Assembly (NCBI GenBank): GCA_027037535.1 | Contig: JALVZQ010000008.1 | Location: forward strand, 124,001 to 188,000 | Direction: 5' to 3' | Length of the DNA stretch: 64,000 nucleotides | DNA from: Acidilobaceae archaeon | GTDB taxonomy: Archaea; Thermoproteota; Thermoprotei_A; Sulfolobales; Acidilobaceae | Shown: in pieces, positions 34,380-43,199 of the stretch | Position numbering within the stretch: the stretch's first letter is position 1 | How the letters are laid out: each line of letters opens with the position of its first letter | The notes under the pieces: model-generated | Told to the model about the DNA's origin: nothing | Databases searched by the model: none | What the model saw: only the letters and a program-made list of their open reading frames with translations | Program-made: the position numbers and the translations under genes

Positions 34380-35579
34380 ATGAATATAGACGCCAGTGGC
34401 CTTAGACAGGAGCTACCTAGAGAAACAGCTTGGCTCTTAACAGGACCTTCAAGTATCCGACTAATCAATGGAGAAATTGCAGTAAACGGTTATGTTATCG
34501 AAGAACAAGGTAGACAACTAACTGTGCCTACAGGCAGAAGCGTGCTTATATATGCTATATCAAGCTCTGCGATAGAAGCAACAAAACCACTTTCACGGGT
34601 CAACACCAATGCATATAAGTCATATTATTCCCTCGCTGTTCAAAGCACCGACTATGACAAGACACTTATTATTGGACCTACCGACTGTGGAAAGAGCACC
34701 CTATTCTCGTTTATATCTAATATAAGTCTCGTCGAAGGAAAACCAATAATCCTAGCAACTATTGATATCGGCCAAAACGAGCTCTACGCTCCAGGATTCG
34801 TGACCAAGCTTGAAGCCTCTAACGGCCCCATTATACCTGGATCCATTACAGGAAACACAGAGAACTGTTTTGTCGGCGCGTTTTCCCCATTACACGTCCT
34901 AACTAAATATTTCGGATGTGCCTCGAAGCTCTTGACTAATAATAGACACATAGTAATTGATACTGATGGATGGATATCTATTTGGCAGGGGATAGAATCA
35001 AAAACGGCTATTGCCACAGCTATTAAGGCTGATAACATTATTCTAATGGGGCTCCATGACAAGGTCTTCGAGTATATTAAGTCACGGTTCACTGATACAA
35101 ACATTATCAAATCGCCATGTCTCGCGTCATCAACTAAGAAGACGCGCGAGGAGAGAAGAACTCATCGTGACAGGCTCATAGCTAGACGATTACTAGGTGC
35201 AAAACGTTATTCAATAAATCTAGACGCCATACCCGTATATGGAGGTCCATTATTCTTCGAGTCTTCTTTGAGCAGGGAAGACTACTCGCTACTTCCTGTG
35301 AAACATGTTGTTTACGCTGAAAAAGGACCTAATGGACTGGTAGTAGTCACGAAGCACAAAATACAAACTAGGCTTCCCGGCATAAAGATCCTCCATGAGG
35401 GTTGGGAAAGAGGACTCATCGCGGCCGCGCTCTGTAATGGTAAAGAAGCCTTAGCAGTTATTGAGAGAATCGATTATACCAGAAGAAGGATGCATATATT
35501 ATCTATGTGTATGCCTGAAGCCGTGTTACTAGGATCAGCTAAAGTATCCCTGGAAAGTTATTCGGGCATAATCAGTTAA
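34380..35579 (+). CDS. Clp1/Grc3-family polynucleotide 5'-kinase
   Basis: A P-loop kinase of the Clp1/Grc3 group; characterised members phosphorylate 5'-OH RNA ends, as made by the tRNA-splicing endonuclease. Walker A is GPTDCGKST (about residue 103), followed by the family IDIGQNE motif. The 399-residue length fits. The start at ATG 34380 is preferred over ATG 34362 because GGGGATA lies about 10 nt before it. It sits immediately downstream of the intron-bearing tRNA-Asp, with 120 nt between. Confidence 0.83.
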   Translation: MNIDASGLRQELPRETAWLLTGPSSIRLINGEIAVNGYVIEEQGRQLTVPTGRSVLIYAISSSAIEATKPLSRVNTNAYKSYYSLAVQSTDYDKTLIIGPTDCGKSTLFSFISNISLVEGKPIILATIDIGQNELYAPGFVTKLEASNGPIIPGSITGNTENCFVGAFSPLHVLTKYFGCASKLLTNNRHIVIDTDGWISIWQGIESKTAIATAIKADNIILMGLHDKVFEYIKSRFTDTNIIKSPCLASSTKKTREERRTHRDRLIARRLLGAKRYSINLDAIPVYGGPLFFESSLSREDYSLLPVKHVVYAEKGPNGLVVVTKHKIQTRLPGIKILHEGWERGLIAAALCNGKEALAVIERIDYTRRRMHILSMCMPEAVLLGSAKVSLESYSGIIS

Positions 35580-35697
35580 AGGCCAAAACCTTAGGTTATT
35601 CGTTTTTGTCCTGTTCATTATTATTTCTGCTAAACATATTTAGGATATGTTATATTTCCTGGGCTTCCTAATTCATACAATAGTTGGGTGCGATATT

Positions 35698-36093
35698 ATG
35701 AGCAATCAGGATTCTCATTGTGGAGAAAAAGTAGCCCACTATACACAGGTCGAGGAAAAAATTATACCCCAGGATATGGCTGTCAATACTACTATACGCT
35801 GGCTAATCGCCGAACAAGATGGAGCGAGAAACTTTTATATGAGACTGTTCAGGATGGGCGAGAATTCACATATAAAAGGCCACTTCCATCCATGGGAGCA
35901 CGAGATTTTTATCATAAAAGGCTCGGGCAGGGTCAGGATAGACGAAAAATACTATGATGTCAACGAAGGCACAGCTATCTATATTCCGCCGAATGTGGAA
36001 CACGAGTATTGGAGCGAGAGAGGTATGTGGTTCATATGTGTTATTCCAGCTAAACCCACAAGTGAAGAAAGAGAGAATCCTATAAAGTGCTAA
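35698..36093 (+). CDS. Cupin-domain protein
   Basis: A 131-residue small beta-barrel protein. The cupin metal-binding motif is visible as HFHPWEHEIFIIKGSGRVRI (His, His and Glu ligands) and the second motif as IPPNVEHEYW. Single-domain cupins of this size range from isomerases to sugar-binding or sensor proteins, so function is not assigned. The start at ATG 35698 is preceded by GGGTGCGAT. A Cys occurs near each end. Confidence 0.82.
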   Translation: MSNQDSHCGEKVAHYTQVEEKIIPQDMAVNTTIRWLIAEQDGARNFYMRLFRMGENSHIKGHFHPWEHEIFIIKGSGRVRIDEKYYDVNEGTAIYIPPNVEHEYWSERGMWFICVIPAKPTSEERENPIKC

Positions 36094-36129
36094 AGTGATT
36101 TATAGAAAGCTTGGATCGGTGCTTGAATA

Positions 36130-36684
36130 ATGCTTGGGTATCGGTATCGACTAATAATACTAGCGTTTTTAGTTATGGTAGTAGCTAATAGTATCCAAGT
36201 CCTAGGTGACGATACATTGCCTAAAATAGAATCGGTCACTTGCGTAAACGTCCAAGGATCACCATACTTGAACGTGTTAATCGTTCTACCAACACCCGGA
36301 TACAATATCACATACAACTATACTTACATTGATAATAATACTTTGAGGCTGGACATTACACTAGAACCTCCCAAACAACCCGTTATCCAAGTAATAACCC
36401 GGAAAGGCATATCGATCAATCTAACAATGCAGCCCAAGACCGTTATAATATACCTGAATGGAGAATACAGTGGAGTCTATTACTGCAATAACTCCGGGGA
36501 ACCAAATGAATCTCTAGCCGAGAAAACTTCGACGAACACTACCTCAGATCTAACAGACACGTACAGTGTCAACATACAGTATGATAATCCGGAGAATAAT
36601 AACACTATGAAAACTGGGCTCATAGCAGGACTAGGAATAGGAGCCCTCTTACTCGGATTATTATTGTATAGGAGATTACTCTAG
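36130..36684 (+). CDS. Secreted membrane-anchored hypothetical protein
   Basis: A 184-residue protein with an N-terminal signal or anchor (LIILAFLVMVVANSIQVLG) and a C-terminal transmembrane segment (GLIAGLGIGALLLGLLLY). The domain between contains many N-glycosylation sequons (NIT, NYT, NLT, NTT), indicating an outer-surface location. I recognise no family. It converges on upp with 5 nt between stops. Confidence 0.65.
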   Translation: MLGYRYRLIILAFLVMVVANSIQVLGDDTLPKIESVTCVNVQGSPYLNVLIVLPTPGYNITYNYTYIDNNTLRLDITLEPPKQPVIQVITRKGISINLTMQPKTVIIYLNGEYSGVYYCNNSGEPNESLAEKTSTNTTSDLTDTYSVNIQYDNPENNNTMKTGLIAGLGIGALLLGLLLYRRLL

Positions 36685-36689
36685 GTAAT

Positions 36690-37325
36690 TTAGAAAACAA
36701 CGCCGAGGCTTCTATCTCCCGCATCTCCTAGTCCAGGAACGATAAAGTTCCTTGCGTCTAATTCTTTGTCAAGACCTAGTGTGTAGACTTCTACATCAGG
36801 ATGTTTAGATGAAAGATATGAGATTCCCTGGATCGATGAGATAACAGCTCCTACGATTATCTTGCTTGATCCACGCTTCTTTAACACGTCGATAACCCGT
36901 GATATTGTTGATCCGGTCGCGAGCATTGGATCAACAACTATTGATTCTCCTCTCCACTCAGTTGGTAATCTAGAGTAGTAGACCTCTATCCTTACCTCGG
37001 AGCCATCTTCTATTCTTTTGGCAGAGACAAGCCCCAGTGGTGCCTCAGGATACAACTTCATTATTCCATTGGCCAAATATACTCCGGCGCCAAGTATACT
37101 TACCACAAGCGGCTGCGTCTCTAGATCTAGTTCGACCGCCGACCCTAGTGGTGTTTCAACCTCTATTCTTCTCCAGGAGAGACTTCGAGAAATGAACACT
37201 CCCAGAAGAATACCTGCTTTCTCCATCCATCTCCTAAAATCGGATACTCCCGTGTTCTTATCTCGTAGATGTCTAAGAATTAACCGTGCATACGGAACCT
37301 CTTCCGCCAGTACATGTATTTCCAC
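36690..37325 (-). CDS. upp: Uracil phosphoribosyltransferase
   Basis: Salvages uracil to UMP using PRPP. The 211 residues include VSILGAGVYLANGIMKLYPEA, the PRPP-binding VVDPMLATGSTISRVIDVL, and the uracil-binding FIVPGLGDAGDRSLG near the C-terminus. The family match is clear and of normal length. It is the last gene of the leftward dph2-csl4-rpoL run. Confidence 0.95.
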   Translation of the reverse strand: MEIHVLAEEVPYARLILRHLRDKNTGVSDFRRWMEKAGILLGVFISRSLSWRRIEVETPLGSAVELDLETQPLVVSILGAGVYLANGIMKLYPEAPLGLVSAKRIEDGSEVRIEVYYSRLPTEWRGESIVVDPMLATGSTISRVIDVLKKRGSSKIIVGAVISSIQGISYLSSKHPDVEVYTLGLDKELDARNFIVPGLGDAGDRSLGVVF

Positions 37326-37360
37326 GGTGACCCAGGAATACCGATTTCCACGAATAGTTT

Positions 37361-37666
37361 TTATTCGTTGTCCTTATTCTTCAATAATTCAACAGTAATC
37401 TTATACCATAAGCCTACATCCCTGTCCAAGACCCGGAGAAGGTTTTCAATATATGGCGTGCTTATAGGGGATTCTACCAGCCCACACGAACAGTCTCCGA
37501 TAAAGTAGCGGAGCTCGCCGAGATAACCCTTTTTAGATAATTGGCTGCATGCTTCCCTGCAATTTTTACCGGAGACCACTCCGTCGACTCCTATGCCTCT
37601 AACTATAACGCCTATGCAAATATCAGGATTGCACTTGCTCACAAAAATCCGTGCTTCTTCCTTCAT
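37361..37666 (-). CDS. Hypothetical cysteine-containing protein
   Basis: A 101-residue protein with six Cys (KCNPDIC, NCREAC, GDCSCG), suggesting metal binding or disulphides. Its start overlaps the rpoL stop by 4 nt (ATGA), so it is translationally coupled to an RNA polymerase subunit gene. I do not recognise a family. Confidence 0.65.
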   Translation of the reverse strand: MKEEARIFVSKCNPDICIGVIVRGIGVDGVVSGKNCREACSQLSKKGYLGELRYFIGDCSCGLVESPISTPYIENLLRVLDRDVGLWYKITVELLKNKDNE

Positions 37667-37974
37667 TGCTCTAGCGACACGCCTATTTTTTCAAGAGCTT
37701 TCAGATACTTTTGCCTGAGGTCTTCTATATCCTCTAGGATCTGTCCGATAGCTTTTTCAACTACCTTTTTTATGTCTATGTCTTTCTTCAGCTTAACGTA
37801 GACCACGATCTTGTCTTCTAATACGTGTGGCCTGCTATAGTATGATAATTGTACCTCGTCGAGATTTTCTAAGTACGTTGCAAGGAGGTTTCCTATAGAG
37901 TCATCTTCTCCCTGTATCTCTAGCTCGTAGGTCTGCGGCTCTATTTTACGTATTATTAGGTTCATTTCTTCCAT
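37663..37974 (-). CDS. rpoL: RNA polymerase subunit L (Rpb11)
   Basis: The Rpb11/AC19 homologue that pairs with subunit D to nucleate polymerase assembly. The 103 residues show EGEDDSIGNLLATYLENLDE-like sequence (EIQGEDDSIGNLLATYL) and VQLSYYSRPHVLEDKIVVYV, the RpoL pattern. It lies 2 nt after the DUF2067 gene, with GGAGGAGAAT as ribosome-binding site. Confidence 0.95.
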   Translation of the reverse strand: MEEMNLIIRKIEPQTYELEIQGEDDSIGNLLATYLENLDEVQLSYYSRPHVLEDKIVVYVKLKKDIDIKKVVEKAIGQILEDIEDLRQKYLKALEKIGVSLEQ

Positions 37975-37976
37975 GT

Positions 37977-38609
37977 TTATTCTCCTCCCTTGACTTGAAT
38001 GTTATCAATCATGGTTTTAAGCGCTTTTCTCCAGTCCATGGTTAAGTGGACTTTCCCGTCCTGATCTATTTCAATTAAACCCAGTGCCTCTCCAATGTTT
38101 ATTATTTCGAAAGGTTTTAGATTATTATCAAGTACTAGAAGAGCGAGCATTAGCTTCTTGGCTGTTCTTGTAGCATGAAGCATAGCTGTCGCTCTGATGG
38201 CTTCACCCAACAGCATGGCGACCTCATATACTATCGAGGGAGAGGCACTGGTTTCAACGTACTCTCCTCGATACTCGGCTTCATATCCCTTATACTTCAG
38301 TATCTCTTCTAGAACATCGCCGGGAATAGCTGTTTTGGCCTCCCTTGATAATGCTTTGAGAGAGTATCTCTTGAGGATCCGGGATCCTATAGAGTACTCC
38401 TTCACAAGTTTCCGTATCTCCTTTATCGTCCTCTCCGCGGCCAGCTTGCTCCCGTAGAGATTTATCCGTAGCACATTACCTTCTATTGACGCTACCATTG
38501 TGTCTCCATGGATTAATTTACCTAGTCTTTCCATGAACTTCTCGAATTCTGATCGTGCTAGAGGAGGCAACTTGATGTATATCGTTGTTTTCTTATGTTT
38601 CTTCGCCAT
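37977..38609 (-). CDS. DUF2067 family protein
   Basis: A 210-residue archaeal protein of DUF2067, function unknown; the family is regularly encoded between csl4 and rpoL. The sequence is basic at the N-terminus (AKKHKKTTIYIKLPP) with alternating beta and helix reminiscent of RNA-binding folds (VLRINLYGSKLAAERTIKEI). No catalytic motif is seen. It follows csl4 by 29 nt. Confidence 0.8.
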   Translation of the reverse strand: MAKKHKKTTIYIKLPPLARSEFEKFMERLGKLIHGDTMVASIEGNVLRINLYGSKLAAERTIKEIRKLVKEYSIGSRILKRYSLKALSREAKTAIPGDVLEEILKYKGYEAEYRGEYVETSASPSIVYEVAMLLGEAIRATAMLHATRTAKKLMLALLVLDNNLKPFEIINIGEALGLIEIDQDGKVHLTMDWRKALKTMIDNIQVKGGE

Positions 38610-38638
38610 TTACTCAGCCTCGTCAGTTATAATTATAG

Positions 38639-39286
38639 TTAGCTGAGAGATACGACTAATCCTTTCTTTATTTTTATGGAGAGTATCTTCGACGACGCTA
38701 ATGCAGATACTTTTCTCTTCTCTATGCGTCCGCACCTGGTGCATTTCATGCTCCTGTTGTTTATTGGGTGTAGTAGGCCCCCGCACTTGCTACAGGTAGC
38801 ATATATTACCCCATACTGGGGTGGAACAGTTGTGAGATGATATGGATTACTGTTGTTTAGTACTCTTGCTAGGACTATGTCGCCTAGCTTATAGTAGTCG
38901 AAGATATCCTTCACATACTCGTCAGCAATATTGGCTACATTTATAGCTCCAGAGAATCTTCCGGAAAACTCGCCCTTAAACCTAGGAACCGGATGCAGGT
39001 CTACTTCTCCTACAAGGTCTAATATGACGACGTCATGTTTTACTTGGGTAACCACTCCAATAACGCTTGACCCGGCTCGAGGAACGAGTGGGTCTTTCTT
39101 TGGTTTCACATATACGATCTTAGCTTTATCATCATAGTATACTATTCCTGCAACTGCTGCACGTACTACTCCATTTTCTAGATCGACATATGTTCCCTCT
39201 CCCGCATCATATTCTTCTATGATCGCCAATATGTCTCCTGGCGTTACCTCCTTATTCTCTTGTTTCTTTAACGAAGACGATGACAT
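38639..39286 (-). CDS. csl4: Exosome RNA-binding subunit Csl4
   Basis: A cap protein of the archaeal exosome that recruits RNA to the Rrp41-Rrp42 ring. The 215 residues have an N-terminal domain (TPGDILAIIEEYDAGEGTYVD), an S1 domain (VIGVVTQVKHDVVILDLVGEVD) and a C-terminal zinc ribbon (YATCSKCGGLLHP...MKCTRCG). It overlaps the upstream METTL5-like gene by 35 nt, indicating tight coupling. Confidence 0.93.
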   Translation of the reverse strand: MSSSSLKKQENKEVTPGDILAIIEEYDAGEGTYVDLENGVVRAAVAGIVYYDDKAKIVYVKPKKDPLVPRAGSSVIGVVTQVKHDVVILDLVGEVDLHPVPRFKGEFSGRFSGAINVANIADEYVKDIFDYYKLGDIVLARVLNNSNPYHLTTVPPQYGVIYATCSKCGGLLHPINNRSMKCTRCGRIEKRKVSALASSKILSIKIKKGLVVSLS

Positions 39287-39896
39287 CTACGTCAACCCTC
39301 CTTATCCTACTACGATGTTTCAACATGGATGCTTTTATAGGAAACCTATACCGTGCTAATAGAAAAGTACTATATCCATAGTTTTCCGCTATCCTCTTGT
39401 GAAACTCTAGATTCCCTGATTTTAGAATAAAATAAAGTATGCGAGCTCCGATGTTAAATGAATACTCGAGAAACTCCCGGTCCGCACCTCTTCTCGCAAT
39501 GCCAAAGGGAGGATTGGAGATAACAACGTCTATTGCCTTGAAGAGGCCGAGATCTTTGCGGATCCAGGCTCTTACAAGCTGAACTCTATCCATTAGTCTA
39601 AGACGTGAGAGCGCTTCTCTACATATCCCGAGCAGTTTCGGGTCATATTCCGCTGCTATAACGTAACTAGCTCCTAGCAAAGCCACTGCGGTTGATAGCC
39701 TGCATGTACCGGCTCCTAGGTCTAGTATCCTAGCATCTACTAGGTTTACTCTGTATTGTAGATCCCATGCTATTAGTGACGCCAGGTCGCCTGGAGTCGT
39801 ATACTGTTCTAACTTAAAGCTTGGTTCAGGTATTTCTGGAACTTCCTTCTCTAAGATAATCGAGAGTTCGTTTCTACTTTTCACATTGTAAGCCAA
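39252..39896 (-). CDS. METTL5-like RNA methyltransferase
   Basis: A 214-residue Rossmann methyltransferase of the COG2263/METTL5 group. Eukaryotic METTL5 makes N6-methyladenosine in 18S rRNA. Motifs: LEQYTTPGDLASLIAW, ILDLGAGTCRLSTAVALLG (SAM motif I), AAEYDP (motif II) and VISNPPFGIARRGADREFL (catalytic NPPF). It lies between dph2 and csl4 in the same direction. Confidence 0.88.
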   Translation of the reverse strand: MAYNVKSRNELSIILEKEVPEIPEPSFKLEQYTTPGDLASLIAWDLQYRVNLVDARILDLGAGTCRLSTAVALLGASYVIAAEYDPKLLGICREALSRLRLMDRVQLVRAWIRKDLGLFKAIDVVISNPPFGIARRGADREFLEYSFNIGARILYFILKSGNLEFHKRIAENYGYSTFLLARYRFPIKASMLKHRSRIRRVDVDVIVFVKETRE

Positions 39897-39905
39897 CTTA
39901 CTGGC

Positions 39906-40943
39906 TCACCATGGAAACCTGTATCGTTCTAGTTTGCCGGTTAGGACCATAACGGCTTCTCCTGGAGTAAGTACTGGTTTCTCGAAGTCCGCGAGGTCAT
40001 CTATTGGAAGCCTAGGACAGCTTGTTACAACGTATGCATCTATTTCTTGTGGTAGGGAGCGTAATGCTTCTATTGTGAGTTTCTCGAATAGGAAGACATC
40101 GTATTTGACCCCTTTGGAGATGAGGAGGCTTGATAATTGTTTTTCCAGCCATGGCCTATATTGCCCCGTTTTTAACCCTAGTACTAGTCCCCAGTGCTTT
40201 GCGTTCATCGCCTGCATGATCTTGTACATTCTCTTTTTGTACGTTTTTTCACCGTAAGGTGTTAGGTCTTCTACTTTTTGATGGTAGGGATCGAGTTTTA
40301 TGACGGGTTTCATCGTGGCAAGATATAGTCCTAGGGGGTGGAAGAGGCCTCCTCCCACATAAACATAGAGATCCGATTTGAGCATGAGTGCGCTACCGTA
40401 CTCACATCCGAGGACTTGGCCCTCTACAAAATAGGGGGGTCTCGCAGGAGATGTAGATGCGTTATATCCCCGTCTCCTGAGCCGGTTAACTATCTTTGGG
40501 ATTAATCGATAATGTTGTAACGTACCAACTACTCCTATGTTACCGGAATCATATTTTTCGATAAAACGTAGCAGGTCCTCTAGAAGATTCTCATCTACGT
40601 CTAGACGGCTTTCTGCCGGAATGTAGACGACTCGTGTTTTCCCCTGTGGCGAGGATTTTTTGCTGGCAAGCTCTGGTGGATAAGGCGTATGTCCTATATG
40701 TATGATTAGGTCAGGTGACAAATAGTATTCGAGTTCAGGATAGGATAGGTCGCAGGCGCCATAGCTCGGATCTCCGTGAATATAGATTTCTGCTCTCGGA
40801 CATTTTTGCCTGATACAGTCAGCTATTTTTATGCTGAGGGGTTTCATTCCTTCTGGCAACTGGAGCACGATTTTCCCCAGCTTATTATTAGCACAGAGGT
40901 CTTCCGGTAACTCTATATTATATGGGATATCATTGCATGTTAT
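39906..40943 (-). CDS. dph2: Diphthamide synthase Dph2, start codon uncertain
   Basis: A radical-SAM-like 4Fe-4S enzyme making the first step of diphthamide on elongation factor 2. The three cluster cysteines are visible in YGACDLSY, VLGCEYGSA and VTSCPRLPIDD. The first canonical start (GTG, 40868-40866) falls inside the conserved GKIVLQLPEGM strand. Upstream, the frame stays open for another 25 codons with a plausible family N-terminus (DIPYNIELPEDL) and no ATG/GTG/TTG. I therefore extend it to ATA 40943-40941, which overlaps the preceding stop (ATAA) and follows GGTGAG. If a canonical start is required, use 40868. Confidence 0.82.
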   Translation of the reverse strand: MTCNDIPYNIELPEDLCANNKLGKIVLQLPEGMKPLSIKIADCIRQKCPRAEIYIHGDPSYGACDLSYPELEYYLSPDLIIHIGHTPYPPELASKKSSPQGKTRVVYIPAESRLDVDENLLEDLLRFIEKYDSGNIGVVGTLQHYRLIPKIVNRLRRRGYNASTSPARPPYFVEGQVLGCEYGSALMLKSDLYVYVGGGLFHPLGLYLATMKPVIKLDPYHQKVEDLTPYGEKTYKKRMYKIMQAMNAKHWGLVLGLKTGQYRPWLEKQLSSLLISKGVKYDVFLFEKLTIEALRSLPQEIDAYVVTSCPRLPIDDLADFEKPVLTPGEAVMVLTGKLERYRFPW

Positions 40944-41647
40944 TGCTTCTCACCTACTATGACTTTCGCCCAGAGATACATAGCGTTAGACTGCATTTCA
41001 GCCACAAGTATTCCTAGATCTGGATCTATCCATATCACGGATACCACTTCTCCGTTTACATATACCCTCCACGAAGGTAGACTTTCATTATAATATAGCC
41101 ACGCGGAGTCATCGTAAGGCACAACAGTATAACCCAAGTACTCGAGATATATGTTTGATGCATCCTTGTACAGTGTTCTAGCCGCTGCGACTGCACATTC
41201 TTCTCCAGTCGAGTTTGGTAGAAATATCTTGTATCCTTTGCTTGGCGATACCGTTATATTAGTTGCGAATGGATTGTTTTCTAATATAGAAATATTATCG
41301 TTTGACGAGAGTATTTGCTCTAAGAATCCAATATCGCTATAGTTTAGATCTGGGTAATCTTGCTCCAGCACATAGATAAGTGTCTCTGTTATCTTTACAC
41401 TTCCATTGCCGACTGGGACCACGATAAAGACGTCTCCTAGGTCGTCAAGCACTATGAGGCTCTGTTCTGACCATCCTGCCTTACATGACGGAGGCGGAAT
41501 AAACGTACCGTTCGCTGCTTCATTGCTTGTTTGTGTCTCGTTGTTATAAGCTAAGTATAACATGAGAGAGGCTACAAGTACTCCTATTATCAGAATTCCC
41601 AGCATAACTTTCTTTCTATATGAGATAACCATCTTTTGCATTTTCAC
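40940..41647 (-). CDS. Hypothetical membrane-anchored extracellular protein
   Basis: A 235-residue protein with one N-terminal hydrophobic anchor (VMLGILIIGVLVASLMLYLAY) and a large outer domain with several N-glycosylation sequons and two Cys. No family recognised. Its last codons carry GGTGAG, which may act as ribosome-binding site for dph2. The upstream 41648-41859 spacer (212 nt) shows no gene. Confidence 0.65.
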   Translation of the reverse strand: MKMQKMVISYRKKVMLGILIIGVLVASLMLYLAYNNETQTSNEAANGTFIPPPSCKAGWSEQSLIVLDDLGDVFIVVPVGNGSVKITETLIYVLEQDYPDLNYSDIGFLEQILSSNDNISILENNPFATNITVSPSKGYKIFLPNSTGEECAVAAARTLYKDASNIYLEYLGYTVVPYDDSAWLYYNESLPSWRVYVNGEVVSVIWIDPDLGILVAEMQSNAMYLWAKVIVGEKQ

Positions 41648-41859
41648 TGTACCGCACCGTTCCTGCCAGGTGTCTAGTACTGGTCTATCTAGTAATATTA
41701 TCGTAGCATACGTATAGTCTGCGACCTAATACGTATTACTTAATTGATAATCTATCTTTGACCAAATGAAAATCATCATGAGAGATATCTCTGCTTTACG
41801 TTAACTATAATGGGAATCAAATAAGGGAAATAGGTCCAAGAACAGTATACTAGGAGGGT

Positions 41860-42372
41860 TTATTGTAATGGCTTGATAATAATTCTTGTCGGTATCGGCA
41901 TCTTGTCTCCGCCGCGCCTTAATGCCTCCTTTATTGCCTCAACGTCTTTCTTTCTGCCCCATACTTCCAGTATAACGTGTCCGGGGTACACTCTTGCTGC
42001 GGTTCCGATTGGTTTACCGAATGCTTGTCTCATACCGTCCTGGAGTCGATCTGCTCCAGCGAATGCCATCATCTTGTTTTCTCTAAGTACATGGTGGGGA
42101 TATACCCTTATTCTGAAATAGAAATTAGCGTCACCCACTGTTGTTACAAGGAACTTGTTTACCGCGATTCTCGCAGCCTCAAGAGCATTATGGCGTATTT
42201 GGCCTGCTTCTATTGCGATGAGTTCTCCCTTTACTTCAGCGACCTCCATCATGTCTCTGTTGCCCATCTCGAACTTAGTGATCTTCGGCTGTGGGACTCC
42301 GTGAATATATTCTTTTCTCGTATAGGGTGGTCCACTGAAGTGTGTATAGCATCTCGCTGGCCTAAGCGGCAT
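41860..42372 (-). CDS. rpl10e: 50S ribosomal protein L10e (L16 family)
   Basis: A 170-residue large-subunit protein near the peptidyl-transferase centre. [23 protein letters not shown] is the archaeal L10e N-terminus, followed by [43 protein letters not shown], the L16/L10e signature. A TATA-like AATATATTTTTATT lies about 45-60 nt upstream. Single gene, near tRNA-Asn. Confidence 0.96.
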   Translation of the reverse strand: MPLRPARCYTHFSGPPYTRKEYIHGVPQPKITKFEMGNRDMMEVAEVKGELIAIEAGQIRHNALEAARIAVNKFLVTTVGDANFYFRIRVYPHHVLRENKMMAFAGADRLQDGMRQAFGKPIGTAARVYPGHVILEVWGRKKDVEAIKEALRRGGDKMPIPTRIIIKPLQ

Positions 42373-42532
42373 CTTGATACTCCCTCCTCCACCAGCAAAT
42401 CATGATCTACGGAAACAATAAAAATATATTCATTCTAGGAGAAGGATCCGAGCATATGCTTATGCCTCCAAAAGCAGAATACCTATTGAACACTATGCAG
42501 GAGAGAAGACATTTAATAAGAGTCCAGTTACG

Positions 42533-42609
42533 TGGCGCCGGGGAGGGGACTTGAACCCCCGACCACCGGGTTAACAGCCCGGCGCTCTACCTAGCTGAGC
42601 TACCCCGGC
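42533..42609 (-). tRNA. tRNA-Asn (GTT)
   Basis: Read leftwards: acceptor GCCGGGG/CCCCGGC, D arm GCTC-GAGC, anticodon stem CCGGG/CCCGG, loop CTGTTAA with anticodon GTT, T arm GGGGG-TTCAAGT-CCCCT, discriminator G, encoded CCA, 77 nt. No intron. Confidence 0.95.
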
Positions 42610-42652
42610 ATCCTCCCCGGCCCGGATACCATTCTATGTTCTTATGGGTTTA

Positions 42653-43045
42653 TTAGGGTTTTCCGTGTTCTTCCAGCGATAATAGGTTTATTACGAATTC
42701 GTAGAGTCCGTCTTTTTTCAATCCACGCTCTATCCTGTATAATTGTTCGGGGGCTACTCCATATTTTCTCGCTATCTTGTAGGGAGCTACTCCTTGAGCT
42801 CTTGAGTACAGTAGTAGAATGAGGCTTCTTATGGCCCCGGGATGTGCTAGTCTGGTTCTAAACTTATAATGCCCTATGAGCTCGTCAAGTATCCTTATAG
42901 CTACCTTGCTCTCAGAGACCCATTCTACGACTTCTTCAGGCAATTGAATTATTTTCGGCTTGCCTATCCCCATGACGATTATCGTATCTTTGTCTTTGAC
43001 ATCTAGTATCCTAGTTATATACGGTGTTCTTACCACTTCAAACAC
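42653..43045 (-). CDS. Hypothetical HTH protein
   Basis: A 130-residue protein with a C-terminal helix-turn-helix (PYKIARKYGVAPEQLYRIERGLK), resembling resolvase or sigma-like HTH units, and a beta-rich N-terminus. I recognise no named family. It lies between tRNA-Asn and tRNA-Trp, on the same strand as both, as a probable monocistronic gene. Confidence 0.6.
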   Translation of the reverse strand: MFEVVRTPYITRILDVKDKDTIIVMGIGKPKIIQLPEEVVEWVSESKVAIRILDELIGHYKFRTRLAHPGAIRSLILLLYSRAQGVAPYKIARKYGVAPEQLYRIERGLKKDGLYEFVINLLSLEEHGKP

Positions 43046-43199
43046 CGTTGAAACTATCTATCTTATTACACCTCTAATAAGAATTAGCCAATATTCTCGT
43101 TTCAAGAACATAGAACGTCCTTATGGCTAGTAGACGTCATTCGAAAAGAAGATCTTATAGAGATGTAGTGAGGAGCCCTCCCCGATGCCTACACCTTTG

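Noticed and set aside
41790-41800. ATGATGA on the minus strand as a C/D box
   Set aside because: No CTGA box D occurs at a suitable distance downstream on that strand.
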